Assembly (NCBI GenBank): GCA_003569145.1
Contig: BGOH01000004.1
Coordinates: forward strand, 101,721 to 165,720
Reading direction: 5' to 3'
Length of the DNA stretch: 64,000 nucleotides
From: Clavibacter sp.
GTDB taxonomy: Bacteria > Actinomycetota > Actinomycetes > Nanopelagicales > Nanopelagicaceae
The notes under the pieces were generated by a model. It was not told the DNA's origin and did no database searches. It was given only the letters and a program-made list of their open reading frames with translations. Position 1 is the first letter of the stretch, and every line of letters starts with the position of its first letter. Both the position numbers and the translations under genes were made by a program. Positions 18,197-26,979 of the stretch are shown in pieces.

Positions 18197-18481
18197 ATGC
18201 GTCGCTATGAATTAATGGTGATCCTAGATCCCGATCTAGAAGAGCGCACAGTGGCACCAAGTCTTGAGACATATCTTAAGATCATAAAAGAATCAGGTGG
18301 TCGCGTAGACAAACTTGATATCTGGGGCAAGAGAAGAATGGCATTTGAAATCGCAAAAAAGAGCGAAGGTATTTATGCCGTTGTTGATATGCATTGTGAG
18401 CCAGCAGCAATTAAAGAGCTGGACCGTCAACTAAATCTGAATGAAGCAGTGCTTCGTACAAAAGTTGTCCGTCCAGAATAA
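18197..18481 (+). CDS. rpsF: Ribosomal protein bS6
   Basis: bS6 of the small subunit, which binds 16S rRNA together with bS18. The 94 residues start [16 protein letters not shown] and contain the family segment [19 protein letters not shown] (here a central core) and a C-terminal [12 protein letters not shown]. The ATG is preceded by AGGAGG at a rather long distance of 12 bases, inside a foldable leader. It heads the operon rpsF-ssb-rpsR-rplI. Confidence 0.97.
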   Translation: MRRYELMVILDPDLEERTVAPSLETYLKIIKESGGRVDKLDIWGKRRMAFEIAKKSEGIYAVVDMHCEPAAIKELDRQLNLNEAVLRTKVVRPE

Positions 18482-18527
18482 ATCCGCAGATAAGTAGAGA
18501 CCACTTAAAGTAGATAGAGGATAAGAA

Positions 18528-19022
18528 ATGGCAGCCGGAGATACACAAATCACACTCGTTGGTAATTTAACTAGCGATCCAGAACTGCGCTTCACACCAT
18601 CAGGTGCTGCAGTTGCAAAGTTCACCGTGGCATCAACACCACGTTATATGGACCGCCAGACAAATGAATGGAAAGACGGAGATACTCTCTTTCTTAACTG
18701 TCAGATCTGGCGTCAAGCAGCAGAGAATGTTGCCGAGTCACTTACTCGCGGAATGCGCGTAATTGTCTCTGGTCGTTTAAAGCAGCGTTCATATGAAACT
18801 AAAGAAGGCGAAAAGCGCACCGTTTATGAAGTTGAGGTCGATGAAGTCGGTCCATCACTTCGAAACGCAACCGCTAAGGTCACAAAGACCACACGCCAAG
18901 GCGGTAATAACACCAGCTTTAGCGCACCAACTGAATCAAGCGATGATCCTTGGTCATCACCGGCAGGCGTTAGTGGCGGAGGATGGACATCCACCACCGC
19001 TGATGAACAGCCACCGTTTTAA
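18528..19022 (+). CDS. ssb: Single-stranded DNA-binding protein
   Basis: SSB coats single-stranded DNA in replication and repair. The OB fold begins [19 protein letters not shown], with the conserved [12 protein letters not shown] segment. A Ser/Gly-rich disordered linker leads to the acidic C-terminal tip DEQPPF, which recruits partner proteins in relatives. The 164-residue length is normal. The placement between rpsF and rpsR is the common bacterial arrangement. Confidence 0.97.
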   Translation: MAAGDTQITLVGNLTSDPELRFTPSGAAVAKFTVASTPRYMDRQTNEWKDGDTLFLNCQIWRQAAENVAESLTRGMRVIVSGRLKQRSYETKEGEKRTVYEVEVDEVGPSLRNATAKVTKTTRQGGNNTSFSAPTESSDDPWSSPAGVSGGGWTSTTADEQPPF

Positions 19023-19078
19023 TATAAACCAACCATTCCGCCCTTAATCAGGCGGGCCCTAAAAGAAGGAGCACCACA

Positions 19079-19357
19079 ATGGGAGCACGTTCCAACCGGA
19101 CGCTGAAGCAGAAACCAAAGGTTTCGCCAGCGTTAAATAAGAAGTTTAAGAAAAAGCCCTGCAGTTTCTGCAGAGATAAGGTCACCTATATCGACTATAA
19201 AGATGTAGCGACCCTGCGCAAATACATCACTGATCGCGGCAAGATTCGTGCAAGACGAATTACAGGTGCTTGTACTCAGCACCAACGCCAGATCTCTGAT
19301 GCTGTTAAAAACAGTCGTGAAGTAGCGCTACTTCCCTACACCTCAACAGCGCGATAA
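19079..19357 (+). CDS. rpsR: Ribosomal protein bS18, Cys-containing form
   Basis: bS18 of the 30S subunit, partner of bS6. The core [20 protein letters not shown] and [16 protein letters not shown] are diagnostic. It keeps CSFC near residue 29 and a third Cys in GACTQH, so it is the zinc-capable form, not the Cys-free form some Actinobacteria induce under zinc limitation. The 92 residues include a basic N-terminal extension. It lies in the rpsF operon after ssb. Confidence 0.96.
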   Translation: MGARSNRTLKQKPKVSPALNKKFKKKPCSFCRDKVTYIDYKDVATLRKYITDRGKIRARRITGACTQHQRQISDAVKNSREVALLPYTSTAR

Positions 19358-19371
19358 GGAGAGGATAAAAA

Positions 19372-19815
19372 ATGAAACTAATCCTTACTCGTGAAGTTGC
19401 AGGTCTTGGAAATCCAGGCGATGTAGTTAATGTTAAAGATGGCTATGCCAGAAACTTCCTTCTACCTAGAGGATCAGCAATTGCTTGGTCTAAGGGTGGC
19501 GAGAGCCAGATTGAAGGAATTCGCAAAGCTCGTCAAAACCGAGAGATTCGCGATAAAGATCATGCCAATGAGATCAAGGCAAAGCTTGAAGAAGCAAACC
19601 TTGAAATCAAAGCAAAGGTCGGAGCAACTGGTCGCCTCTTTGGTTCAGTAACAGAGAAAGACATTGCGTTAGTAATTAAGAGCGCAACTGGTATTGATGT
19701 TGATCGCCATAAGATCAAACTAGTTAAGCATGTGAAGAACCTTGGTAAGCATTCAGCTAGGGTCTCACTTATGACTGGAGTGGCAGCAAATATCACCATT
19801 AACGTTGTTGAATAA
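19372..19815 (+). CDS. rplI: Ribosomal protein bL9
   Basis: bL9 of the 50S subunit. The N-terminal domain MKLILTREVAGLGNPGDVV with NVKDGYARNFLLPRG is diagnostic. A long charged connecting helix (about residues 40-75) is followed by the C-terminal domain beginning VGATGRLFGSVTEKDIA. The 147-residue length is normal. It is the last gene of the operon, and a strong terminator follows 15 bases after the stop. Confidence 0.97.
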   Translation: MKLILTREVAGLGNPGDVVNVKDGYARNFLLPRGSAIAWSKGGESQIEGIRKARQNREIRDKDHANEIKAKLEEANLEIKAKVGATGRLFGSVTEKDIALVIKSATGIDVDRHKIKLVKHVKNLGKHSARVSLMTGVAANITINVVE

Positions 19816-19830
19816 TTAAACGTTAGAGAA

Positions 19831-19859
19831 AACGGCTCGCCACGCGCGGGCCGTTTTTT
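19831..19859 (+). terminator. Rho-independent terminator after rplI
   Basis: AACGGCTCGC pairs with GCGGGCCGTT through ten base pairs (one G-U) around a five-base loop CACGC, and a run of T follows. This ends the rpsF-ssb-rpsR-rplI transcript. It is the clearest intrinsic terminator I found in the window. Confidence 0.9.
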
Positions 19860-19916
19860 ATTTTCCAATTGCAAAGCAGTTTGAAATCTCAACTATTGAG
19901 AATTTGAAATAAATCT

Positions 19917-20043
19917 TTACCCACAGAGCAAGAGCTCTCTGACCTGCGTGTTTGCTGAGAAATTGGAAGTTACCCACATTTCCTCCACAAGCTCCACACA
20001 GGATTTGGGGTACTTACCCACAGATATGGAACTTTTACCCACA
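19917..20043 (+). promoter_or_regulatory. Four direct DnaA-box-like repeats TTACCCACA before dnaB
   Basis: The 9-mer TTACCCACA occurs exactly four times in the same direction, at 19917, 19970, 20014 and 20035. It differs from the DnaA box TTATCCACA at one position. Start-to-start spacings are 53, 44 and 21 bases, close to 5, 4 and 2 helical turns. Weaker look-alikes (TCCTCCACA at 19981, and an inverted GGGTAA at 20090-20095) flank them. The array fills most of the 291-base gap between rplI and dnaB. It could be a DnaA-controlled dnaB promoter, a DnaA titration site or part of an origin; sequence alone does not decide. Confidence 0.6.
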
Positions 20044-20106
20044 ACCCAATACACAGCAAAAATCAATGAATTAGCCCCTGTCAGTGCTGGGTAAGAGGAT
20101 ACGCAC

Positions 20107-21504
20107 ATGAGTCTGGCTGAGGTCCCAAATTTTGATGAGCGCAGATCAAGCGCGCCTGAATTTGATCGCACGCCCCCACAAGATTTAGTTGCTGAACAAT
20201 CAGTTCTTGGTGGAATGCTCTTATCAAAAGATGCAATTGGTGAAGTTGTTGAAGTAATTAGACATCGAGATTTTTATCGGCCAGCACATGAATTAATCTT
20301 TGAAGTCATTGTTGATCTCTATGGCAAAGGTGAACCAGCAGATGCAGTAACTGTTTCGGCTGAGCTAACAAAGCGTGGTGAGATTACAAGAGCTGGTGGC
20401 GCTCCATATCTGCACACGCTTATCTCTGCTGTTCCAACTGCAGCGAATGCTAGCTATTACGCAAAGATTGTTAGAGAGCGAGCCATCGCTAGAAGACTTG
20501 TTGAAGCGGGAACAAAGATTGTTCAATTAGGTTATGCCGCAGAGGGCGATGTTGATTCAATTGTTGATATGGCCGAGCAAGAGGTTTATCAAGTAACTGA
20601 GAGACGAGCCGGGGAAGATTTTGTTCAGTTAAGTTCTTTAATTCCAACTGCGCTTGATCAGATTGAGAAGTTGCAATCAGGAGAGCTAGCAGAGGGTATT
20701 AAAACTGGTTTTAAAGATTTAGATGCTCTAACAAATGGTTTCCATCCTGGGAATATGATTGTCATTGCAGCTCGTCCTGCAGTTGGTAAATCAACCCTTG
20801 GTCTTGATATTGCAAGACATGCATCTATTACAAATGGTGATTGCTCAGTTATCTTCTCACTTGAGATGAGCCGATCTGAAATTACTATGCGCATGCTCTC
20901 AGCAGAGGCCAGAGTTGCTCTTAACAATATTCGCTCAGGTGCGCTTAGCGATGAAGAGTGGTCACGCCTTGCTCGAAGAATGGGCGAAATCAATGAAGCA
21001 CCGCTATTTATTGATGATTCACCTAATCTTTCAATGATGGAAATTAGAGCAAAAGCTAGAAGACTTAAACAGCGCCATGATTTGAAATTAGTTGTTATTG
21101 ACTATCTCCAGCTGATGACCTCAGGAAAGCGCGTAGAAAATCGTCAGCAAGAGGTCTCTGAGTTCTCTCGTCAACTAAAGCTTCTTGCAAAAGAGCTTAA
21201 TGTTCCTGTTGTTGCCATCTCACAGCTAAATCGTTCTCCAGAGCAGCGCTCCGATAAGAAGCCACTTCTCTCTGATCTTCGTGAATCAGGATCTATCGAG
21301 CAGGATGCCGACCTTGTTATCTTGCTACACCGCGATGATCTCTATGATTCACAGAATCGCTCCGGCGAGGCAGATCTAATTGTTGCTAAACATAGAAATG
21401 GACCAACAAAGACAATTACTGTGGCCTCGCTTCTTCACTTTGCAAAATTTGGCGATATTGCACCGAAGTATGCTGCCCCTGAAAAGTTTGTTAAAGATAA
21501 CTAA
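20107..21504 (+). CDS. dnaB: Replicative DNA helicase DnaB
   Basis: The hexameric replication-fork helicase. The N-terminal domain starts with PPQDLVAEQSVLGGMLLS; the RecA-like C-terminal domain has Walker A ARPAVGKST, the EMSRSEITMRM block, the Walker B VVIDYLQLM and the motif SDLRESGSIEQDADLV. The 465 residues are continuous, with no intein at the usual insertion sites. Met 20107 is the only sensible start. It follows the DnaA-box array and converges with the carbonic anhydrase gene with a four-base overlap. Confidence 0.97.
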   Translation: MSLAEVPNFDERRSSAPEFDRTPPQDLVAEQSVLGGMLLSKDAIGEVVEVIRHRDFYRPAHELIFEVIVDLYGKGEPADAVTVSAELTKRGEITRAGGAPYLHTLISAVPTAANASYYAKIVRERAIARRLVEAGTKIVQLGYAAEGDVDSIVDMAEQEVYQVTERRAGEDFVQLSSLIPTALDQIEKLQSGELAEGIKTGFKDLDALTNGFHPGNMIVIAARPAVGKSTLGLDIARHASITNGDCSVIFSLEMSRSEITMRMLSAEARVALNNIRSGALSDEEWSRLARRMGEINEAPLFIDDSPNLSMMEIRAKARRLKQRHDLKLVVIDYLQLMTSGKRVENRQQEVSEFSRQLKLLAKELNVPVVAISQLNRSPEQRSDKKPLLSDLRESGSIEQDADLVILLHRDDLYDSQNRSGEADLIVAKHRNGPTKTITVASLLHFAKFGDIAPKYAAPEKFVKDN

Positions 21505-21998
21505 ACGATTTTTCTTAGCTCTCCAGTTTTAACATCAAAAATTGCTCCCACAACTTCTAAATCTTTTGGAAGTATCGGATAATTTTTAATACTTGCTACA
21601 TCATCTTTTAGAGCAGCTACTTGATCTGTAACAGTTCTAATCTCAATAGATCTAGTATCAATGCCTGATGCATCAAAGAGCGCTTGGTGAATCTGCTCCT
21701 CTGTTCCACTTGCCATACGGCAATCGGTATGTGGCATTACCAAGACTCTCTTTACCTCAAGAAGGTAGGTCGCAAGAAGCAGGGTTCGAAGCATGTCATC
21801 TGTTACACGCGCACCAGCGTTACGCAGGATTTTTACATCCCCTGCGCTCATTCCAACAATTCTTAACGGATCTATTCTTGAATCCATACAGGTAACGATG
21901 GCTAAACCTTTTGCTGCTCGGCCGCTTAAACCACTTGATTTATAGCTCTTTACATACTCGCTATTTGCGGCAAATATTGCATCAAATTCACTACTCAA
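21501..21998 (-). CDS. Beta-carbonic anhydrase
   Basis: Interconverts CO2 and bicarbonate using zinc. Ligands are visible as C37 and D39 in CMDSR and as H90 and C93 in HTDC, the beta-class pattern. At 165 residues it is a short form, similar to the small actinobacterial beta-like enzymes. It overlaps the upstream EamA gene by four bases (ATGA), so both come from one transcript. Confidence 0.9.
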   Translation of the reverse strand: MSSEFDAIFAANSEYVKSYKSSGLSGRAAKGLAIVTCMDSRIDPLRIVGMSAGDVKILRNAGARVTDDMLRTLLLATYLLEVKRVLVMPHTDCRMASGTEEQIHQALFDASGIDTRSIEIRTVTDQVAALKDDVASIKNYPILPKDLEVVGAIFDVKTGELRKIV

Positions 21999-22920
21999 TG
22001 ACCACCTGCCTTCACTCGCGCTTTATCAGCGACAAATATACCGAGTAGCACGACTACGCAGCCGATCAATTGGATTCCACTCAAACTCTCACTTAGCCAC
22101 CACCAGGCAAATATTCCTGCTAGAACTGGCTCAATCATTCCAAAGATACTCGCAGTCGATGCTGAGAGAATCTTGAGGCCACTGACAACAAGAAGATATG
22201 GCGCAATAGTTCCCATAACAACTATCCAAAGAATTAAAACCCAGCCAGGGAGGCTGTATTGGCTAAAACGACCCAGCAGCTCCATATCTTTAGTAAATAC
22301 CTCTACTGGAAATTGCCAAGCTGGTAATACAAAGAAGAGAAGGGCGCTTGAAACTCCAAAACCCCAAACAGAAATTGCAGCACTTGTTTTGTTTTACCTA
22401 AGCGATCTCCAATAAGAAAGTATCCAGCGAGTGCAAATGCATCAAGCAGGGCTGCAATTAGCCCAATTTTATCCAGTGAGATACCAGACCAAACTTGAGT
22501 GATAAGAAGCAGTCCTGTAAAACTTAGCAAGATGGCATACCAGAGAGAATTTGGAACATGTTTCTTTAAAACAAAGCGTAGAAATAAAAGAATCCAAATA
22601 GGAGCTGTGAATTCAATTAATAAGGCAACGCCAACATAAAGTCGTTCAATAGCGACAAAGTAAAAGGCTTGAACAAGCGCTACCCCTACAACTCCAAATG
22701 CAATTAACCAAGGCAATTCTTTTTTGGTGGTTTTTAGTTCTGATCTTCTAAATGTGAAGTAGATAGCAAAGAGGATTACAAATGCCCCGCCGGTTCTTAT
22801 CTGAGTCAGGCGCCAGGCCGAGAGGCCATCAACAAGAACAATCTTTGAAATGATGCCATTAAAGGAGAAGAGAAGGGCCCCAGATAGCAGGTATATCTCA
22901 CCACGAAGCTTTGTTAGCAC
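21995..22920 (-). CDS. EamA/RhaT-type drug/metabolite transporter (frame broken once)
   Basis: A ten-helix transporter with two EamA repeats, usually an exporter of small metabolites; the substrate is unknown. The frame is lost after DRLGKTK. Restoring one A on the coding strand at the run 22387-22390 gives DRLGKTKTSAAISVWGFGVS and reading continues through VVSGLKILSASTASIFGMIE to 21995, about 309 residues. The start at 22920 is GTG. It is followed with overlap by the carbonic anhydrase. Confidence 0.85.
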
Positions 22921-22937
22921 TTGCGTACTTTACAGGG

Positions 22938-24767
22938 CTAAAAGGCTCCTTCAGAAATTGTCATGATTTCGCCATCTTCGCGCTCAACTATCGCTCTTGT
23001 TGCGCTAATTAGGGGCAAGAAGTTATGAATGAAGTATCTAGATGCTGCAATCTTTCCTTCATAGAAATCTTTCTCTTTTCCAGAAGCGCTACCAATTTTA
23101 GAAGCTGCGATATCTGCTTGGCGAAGCAGAAGCCAAGAAATGATTACATCTCCAACAGCCATCAATAGCCGTGAGGTATTTAGTCCGCACTTATAGATTT
23201 CATCAGGTTTCTCTTGGCTTGCCATCGCGTGGGTAACAAGAAGACCAATAATTGCTTGCATCTCCTCCAAAGCTTTTCCAAGGGATGCTTTCTCTTCAGC
23301 ATTATTGCCACCACTTGCCGCAACTTTGCCAATCTCTTTAGAAAGTTTTGTAAGCGCGCGACCATTGTCTTTAATAATCTTACGGAAGAAGAAATCCAAA
23401 CCTTGAATTGCGGTTGTTCCTTCATAGAGGGTATCAATCTTGGCATCTCTGACATATTGCTCTAGCGGCCAATCTTGGGTGAATCCAGAGCCACCAAATG
23501 TTTGTAGCGACTCTGTTCCAAGCAGAGTCCAAGCTCTCTCAGATCCATATCCTTTAACAATTGGAAGCAAGAGATCATTTAGATGCTCTAAATCTTTAAT
23601 TTCATCTTCTGATTTGCCGTTAGCTCTGGCAAGAAGTACTTCATCTTGAATTGTTGCGGTGTATAAAATTAGCGCTCTCATTCCTTCGGCATAAGCCTTT
23701 TGCGTCATTAGCGATCTTCTAACATCAGGATGATGGATAACAGTGACTCTAGGGCTTGCCTTATTGGCCATATCTTTCATATCGCCGCCTTGGACTCTAG
23801 TTTTTGCATAGGCCAAAGCCTGCTGATAACCCGCGGAAAGCGTTGAAATTGCCTTAGTTCCGACCATCATGCGGGCAAATTCAATGATTTTAAACATCTG
23901 AGCAATTCCATCATGAACTTCTCCAAGCAGATATCCAACTGCTGGCTCTTTTTCTCCAAGATTCATCTCGCAAGTTGATGAAACATTAAGGCCCATTTTA
24001 TGTTCAACATTTGTTACATAAACACCATTGCGTTTTCCGAGAGCTCCAGTTTCAAAATCAAACATAAATTTAGGAATCAAGAACAGAGACAAACCTTTTG
24101 TTCCAGGGCCAGCGCCCTCAGGACGCGCAAGAACAAAGTGCACAATGTTTTCAAATAGATCTGCATCACCTGAAGTAATAAATCTCTTTGTTCCAGTTAT
24201 ATGCCATGTGCCATCTGCTTGTTTCACAGCTTTTGATCTTCCTGCTCCAACATCAGAGCCGGCATCAGGCTCTGTGAGCATCATGGTTGCTCCCCACTCT
24301 TTCTCAACCATAATCTTTGCAAGCTTCTTCTGTCTCTCATCACCTAAAACATGAGCAACTTGAGCAAAAGCAAAACCTGAGGCATAGATATGAACTGCAG
24401 GATTTGAACCAAGAACCATTTCAGCAATTGCCCAACGAATTGATGGCGGAATTTGTGTTCCACCTAATTCAGTTGGAACATCAATTAAGCCCCAACCACC
24501 ATCAACATATGCGCGATAAGACTTTTTAAAACTTGCAGGAACCTTCACTTCGCCTGTTGTTTTATCAAAATCTGTTCCTTTGCGATCTCCTTCAATAAAT
24601 GATTCTGCTAAATCCACTTCACAGAGGCGTTTAACTTCCTCGAGCATTCCCATAGCAGTTGCTTTATCAAGGTCTGAATAAATACCTTTTCCTAGAATTG
24701 ATTCACGATCTAGAAGATCAAAGAGGCAGAACTCGATATCTCGCAGATTAGCTATGTAATGGCCCAT
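22938..24767 (-). CDS. Acyl-CoA dehydrogenase, FadE5-like
   Basis: A flavin-dependent acyl-CoA dehydrogenase that introduces the alpha-beta double bond in fatty acyl-CoA. The 609-residue length and long blocks resemble mycobacterial FadE5: MGHYIANLRDIEFCLFD at the start, MMLTEPDAGSDVGA (FAD/substrate), FITSGDADLFENIVHFVLAR, ARMMVGTKAIST and the catalytic-region RDAKIDTLYEGTTAIQ, with an extra C-terminal domain ending MTISEGAF. FadE5 has broad chain-length use; assigning that here is inference. No other beta-oxidation gene is adjacent. It lies between the EamA gene and tRNA-Gly. Confidence 0.9.
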   Translation of the reverse strand: MGHYIANLRDIEFCLFDLLDRESILGKGIYSDLDKATAMGMLEEVKRLCEVDLAESFIEGDRKGTDFDKTTGEVKVPASFKKSYRAYVDGGWGLIDVPTELGGTQIPPSIRWAIAEMVLGSNPAVHIYASGFAFAQVAHVLGDERQKKLAKIMVEKEWGATMMLTEPDAGSDVGAGRSKAVKQADGTWHITGTKRFITSGDADLFENIVHFVLARPEGAGPGTKGLSLFLIPKFMFDFETGALGKRNGVYVTNVEHKMGLNVSSTCEMNLGEKEPAVGYLLGEVHDGIAQMFKIIEFARMMVGTKAISTLSAGYQQALAYAKTRVQGGDMKDMANKASPRVTVIHHPDVRRSLMTQKAYAEGMRALILYTATIQDEVLLARANGKSEDEIKDLEHLNDLLLPIVKGYGSERAWTLLGTESLQTFGGSGFTQDWPLEQYVRDAKIDTLYEGTTAIQGLDFFFRKIIKDNGRALTKLSKEIGKVAASGGNNAEEKASLGKALEEMQAIIGLLVTHAMASQEKPDEIYKCGLNTSRLLMAVGDVIISWLLLRQADIAASKIGSASGKEKDFYEGKIAASRYFIHNFLPLISATRAIVEREDGEIMTISEGAF

Positions 24768-24809
24768 GGCCCAATAATGCTACTGGCGAGTAACTTACGC
24801 AATACGACG

Positions 24810-24880
24810 AGCGGGCGACGGGAATCGAACCCGCGCTGCCAGCTTGGGAAGCTGGCGTGATGCCATTTCACTACGCCCGC
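24810..24880 (-). tRNA. tRNA-Gly (anticodon CCC)
   Basis: A complete cloverleaf on the minus strand. The acceptor stem is GCGGGCG/CGCCCGC with discriminator U, and the anticodon stem CCAGC/GCTGG encloses the loop TTCCCAA, so the anticodon is CCC, reading GGG codons. The T-arm has GGTTCGATTCC. CCA is not encoded. It lies between the acyl-CoA dehydrogenase and the divergent dcd gene. Confidence 0.95.
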
Positions 24881-24898
24881 AGCAATAGCATTGAGCCC

Positions 24899-25477
24899 AT
24901 GCTACTAAGTGATCGCGATATTGCAGCAGAGATAAAGGCGGGACGGGTTCAGGTTGAGCCCTTTGAGGCCAAGATGATTCAGCCATCAAGTGTTGATGTT
25001 CGACTCGATAGATTCTTTAGAGTCTTTGAAAACCATAAGTATGAGGTGATTGATCCATCGCTAGAACAATCAGAGCTAACTCGTGAGGTCGCTGTTGCTC
25101 CTGATGACTTCTTTATTCTCCATCCAGGTGAATTTGTTCTAGCTTCCACTTATGAAGTAATCACTCTTCCAGATGACATTGCTGGAAGACTTGAAGGAAA
25201 ATCCTCTTTAGGGCGCCTGGGTTTGCTTACCCACTCAACTGCGGGCTTTATCGATCCTGGATTTAGTGGTCATATAACCCTTGAGCTTTCAAATGTGGCA
25301 AACCTTCCAGTCAAGCTATATCCAGGAATGAAGATTGGTCAGTTATGTCTCATCAAACTCTCATCTGCCGCTGAGCATCCTTATGGCTCTGCAGTTTATG
25401 GCTCGAGGTATCAAGGTCAGCGCGGCCCAACGCCAAGCAAATCTTGGCTCAATTTCCATAAAACTGAAATTAAGTAG
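24899..25477 (+). CDS. dcd: dCTP deaminase
   Basis: Makes deoxyuridine nucleotides from dCTP for thymidylate synthesis. Motifs are [12 protein letters not shown] at the start, [23 protein letters not shown], the catalytic-region [17 protein letters not shown] and a C-terminal [10 protein letters not shown] tail. The frame is open upstream to 24857, but Met 24899 gives the normal 192 residues and avoids the tRNA. Actinobacterial enzymes of this group are often bifunctional dCTP deaminase-dUTPases; whether this one is cannot be decided from what I can see. Confidence 0.94.
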   Translation: MLLSDRDIAAEIKAGRVQVEPFEAKMIQPSSVDVRLDRFFRVFENHKYEVIDPSLEQSELTREVAVAPDDFFILHPGEFVLASTYEVITLPDDIAGRLEGKSSLGRLGLLTHSTAGFIDPGFSGHITLELSNVANLPVKLYPGMKIGQLCLIKLSSAAEHPYGSAVYGSRYQGQRGPTPSKSWLNFHKTEIK

Positions 25478-25514
25478 GCAAGCAGGGTTTTAGAAAATTA
25501 AGTAGATTTAAGCC

Positions 25515-26069
25515 ATGGATATAACTGTAATTGCGCTAGCTCTAGTTCTCTTCATTGTTGTCTTTGCCATTATTCAATATAACAAATTGATTCGCCTTAA
25601 TATCCAAGTTGATGAAGGCTTTTCACAGATTGAAGTTCAACTAAAACGAAGAGCAGATTTAATTCCTAATCTTGTAGAGACTGTAAAGGGATATGCCACA
25701 CAGGAGCGGGAAGTATTTGAGAGAGTTGTGCAAGCAAGAGCGGCATCAACTACTGCATCCACTCTTCCAGCAGTTGCTGCGGCAGATGGCGCTCTAACTA
25801 ACGCCCTGCGTGGATTATTAGCTGTTGCTGAGGCTTATCCTGATTTGAAATCATCTACTAACTTCCTCCAGCTTCAAGAAGAGCTGGCAACTACAGAAAA
25901 TAAAGTCTCCTTTGCTCGCCAGTTCTATAACGACACTGTAAGAAGCCTCAATACTGCAGTTAAAACGATTCCATCATCTCTATTTGTTGGCCTTGCTAAG
26001 GTCGGGGAGAGAGAGTTTTATGAAGTTGATGACCCAGCAGTTCGAAACGCTCCAAATGTTAAGTTCTAG
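25515..26069 (+). CDS. LemA family protein
   Basis: A 184-residue membrane-anchored helical protein. It has one N-terminal transmembrane helix (about residues 3-20), then the LemA signature of a VDEGFSQIEVQLKRRADLIPNLV helix (core KRRADLIPNLV) and the end block FYNDTVRSLNTAV. Function is not established. LemA genes often precede an M48 peptidase gene, exactly as here (four-base gap), suggesting a shared role in envelope protein quality control; this is inference. Confidence 0.9.
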   Translation: MDITVIALALVLFIVVFAIIQYNKLIRLNIQVDEGFSQIEVQLKRRADLIPNLVETVKGYATQEREVFERVVQARAASTTASTLPAVAAADGALTNALRGLLAVAEAYPDLKSSTNFLQLQEELATTENKVSFARQFYNDTVRSLNTAVKTIPSSLFVGLAKVGEREFYEVDDPAVRNAPNVKF

Positions 26070-26073
26070 GTAA

Positions 26074-26979
26074 ATGGCAGATTTTCGCGCGCTTGAATCA
26101 GTAAATAAACGAAGGACCTTCTTTCTGCTCTTTTTCATGGCAGTTTTGGTCTGGTGTATCTCATATGTTGCAATCACCTACTTTGGTGGAACTGGCGCTG
26201 GAGTAATACCACTTGCAGTTCTTATCACTCTAATCTCAGTCTGGGGATCATATTTTGCCTCAGATAAATTAGTATTAAAAATGACGAGAGCAAAAGTAAT
26301 TAGCTATGAGGATAATCCAAATTTATTTAATGTAGTCAATGAAGTTGTGATTGCCTCTGGCCTTCCTATGCCTAAGGTGGCAATTGTTAATGATCCAGCT
26401 CCTAATGCCTTTGCAACTGGACGAAATCCAGAGAATGCTCTTATTGCTTTTACCACTGGATTACTAGAGTCAATGGATCGCGATGAATTACAAGGTGTAA
26501 CAGCCCATGAAATGGCTCATGTTGCTAATCGAGACACTTTAGTTTCAGCAGTAGCTGCAACAACTGCAGGGATCATTGCTTTGATATCTGATATTTTGAT
26601 GAGGATGCTCTGGTTTGGCGGCGGAAGAAGTAGGAGCCATCAGAATCAGATGCCAATATTTCTCGCCATTATTCCTTTAATTCTCGCTCCAATTGCAGCA
26701 ACGCTATTGAAGTCAGCAATATCTCGCCGCAGAGAATCACTTGCTGATGCCACAGCTGTTTCATTCACCAGAAACCCAGCAGGGCTTAGATCAGCACTTG
26801 AAGTATTAGCTAGAGATAACACAGTAGTTGAAGCTCGATCAAGCGCTGTTGCCCACTTCTATATCGAATCTCCACTTGATGCCTCAGCAGCTTCTAAATT
26901 ATTCGCCACCCATCCTCCGATTCAGGAGCGAATTGAGACCTTAAGAAAGATGGAAGCTAATCCACTAAGTAGTAACTAA
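26074..26979 (+). CDS. htpX: M48-family zinc metalloprotease, HtpX-like
   Basis: A membrane metalloprotease. Two N-terminal transmembrane helices (about residues 15-35 and 42-62) precede the zinc motif HEMAH in VTAHEMAHVANRDT; a second pair of hydrophobic helices follows, then the third-ligand region SRRRESLADATAV. The end has ATHPPIQERIETLRKME, typical for HtpX. The 301-residue length fits. It is coupled to the LemA gene. Relatives degrade damaged membrane proteins. Confidence 0.9.
   Translation: MADFRALESVNKRRTFFLLFFMAVLVWCISYVAITYFGGTGAGVIPLAVLITLISVWGSYFASDKLVLKMTRAKVISYEDNPNLFNVVNEVVIASGLPMPKVAIVNDPAPNAFATGRNPENALIAFTTGLLESMDRDELQGVTAHEMAHVANRDTLVSAVAATTAGIIALISDILMRMLWFGGGRSRSHQNQMPIFLAIIPLILAPIAATLLKSAISRRRESLADATAVSFTRNPAGLRSALEVLARDNTVVEARSSAVAHFYIESPLDASAASKLFATHPPIQERIETLRKMEANPLSSN

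Noticed and set aside
19816..20106. Main replication origin at the DnaA-box-like array
   Set aside because: rpmH at base 1 suggests the usual dnaA-oriC region lies just outside the left edge. The array is reported as regulatory or DnaA-binding, not as oriC.
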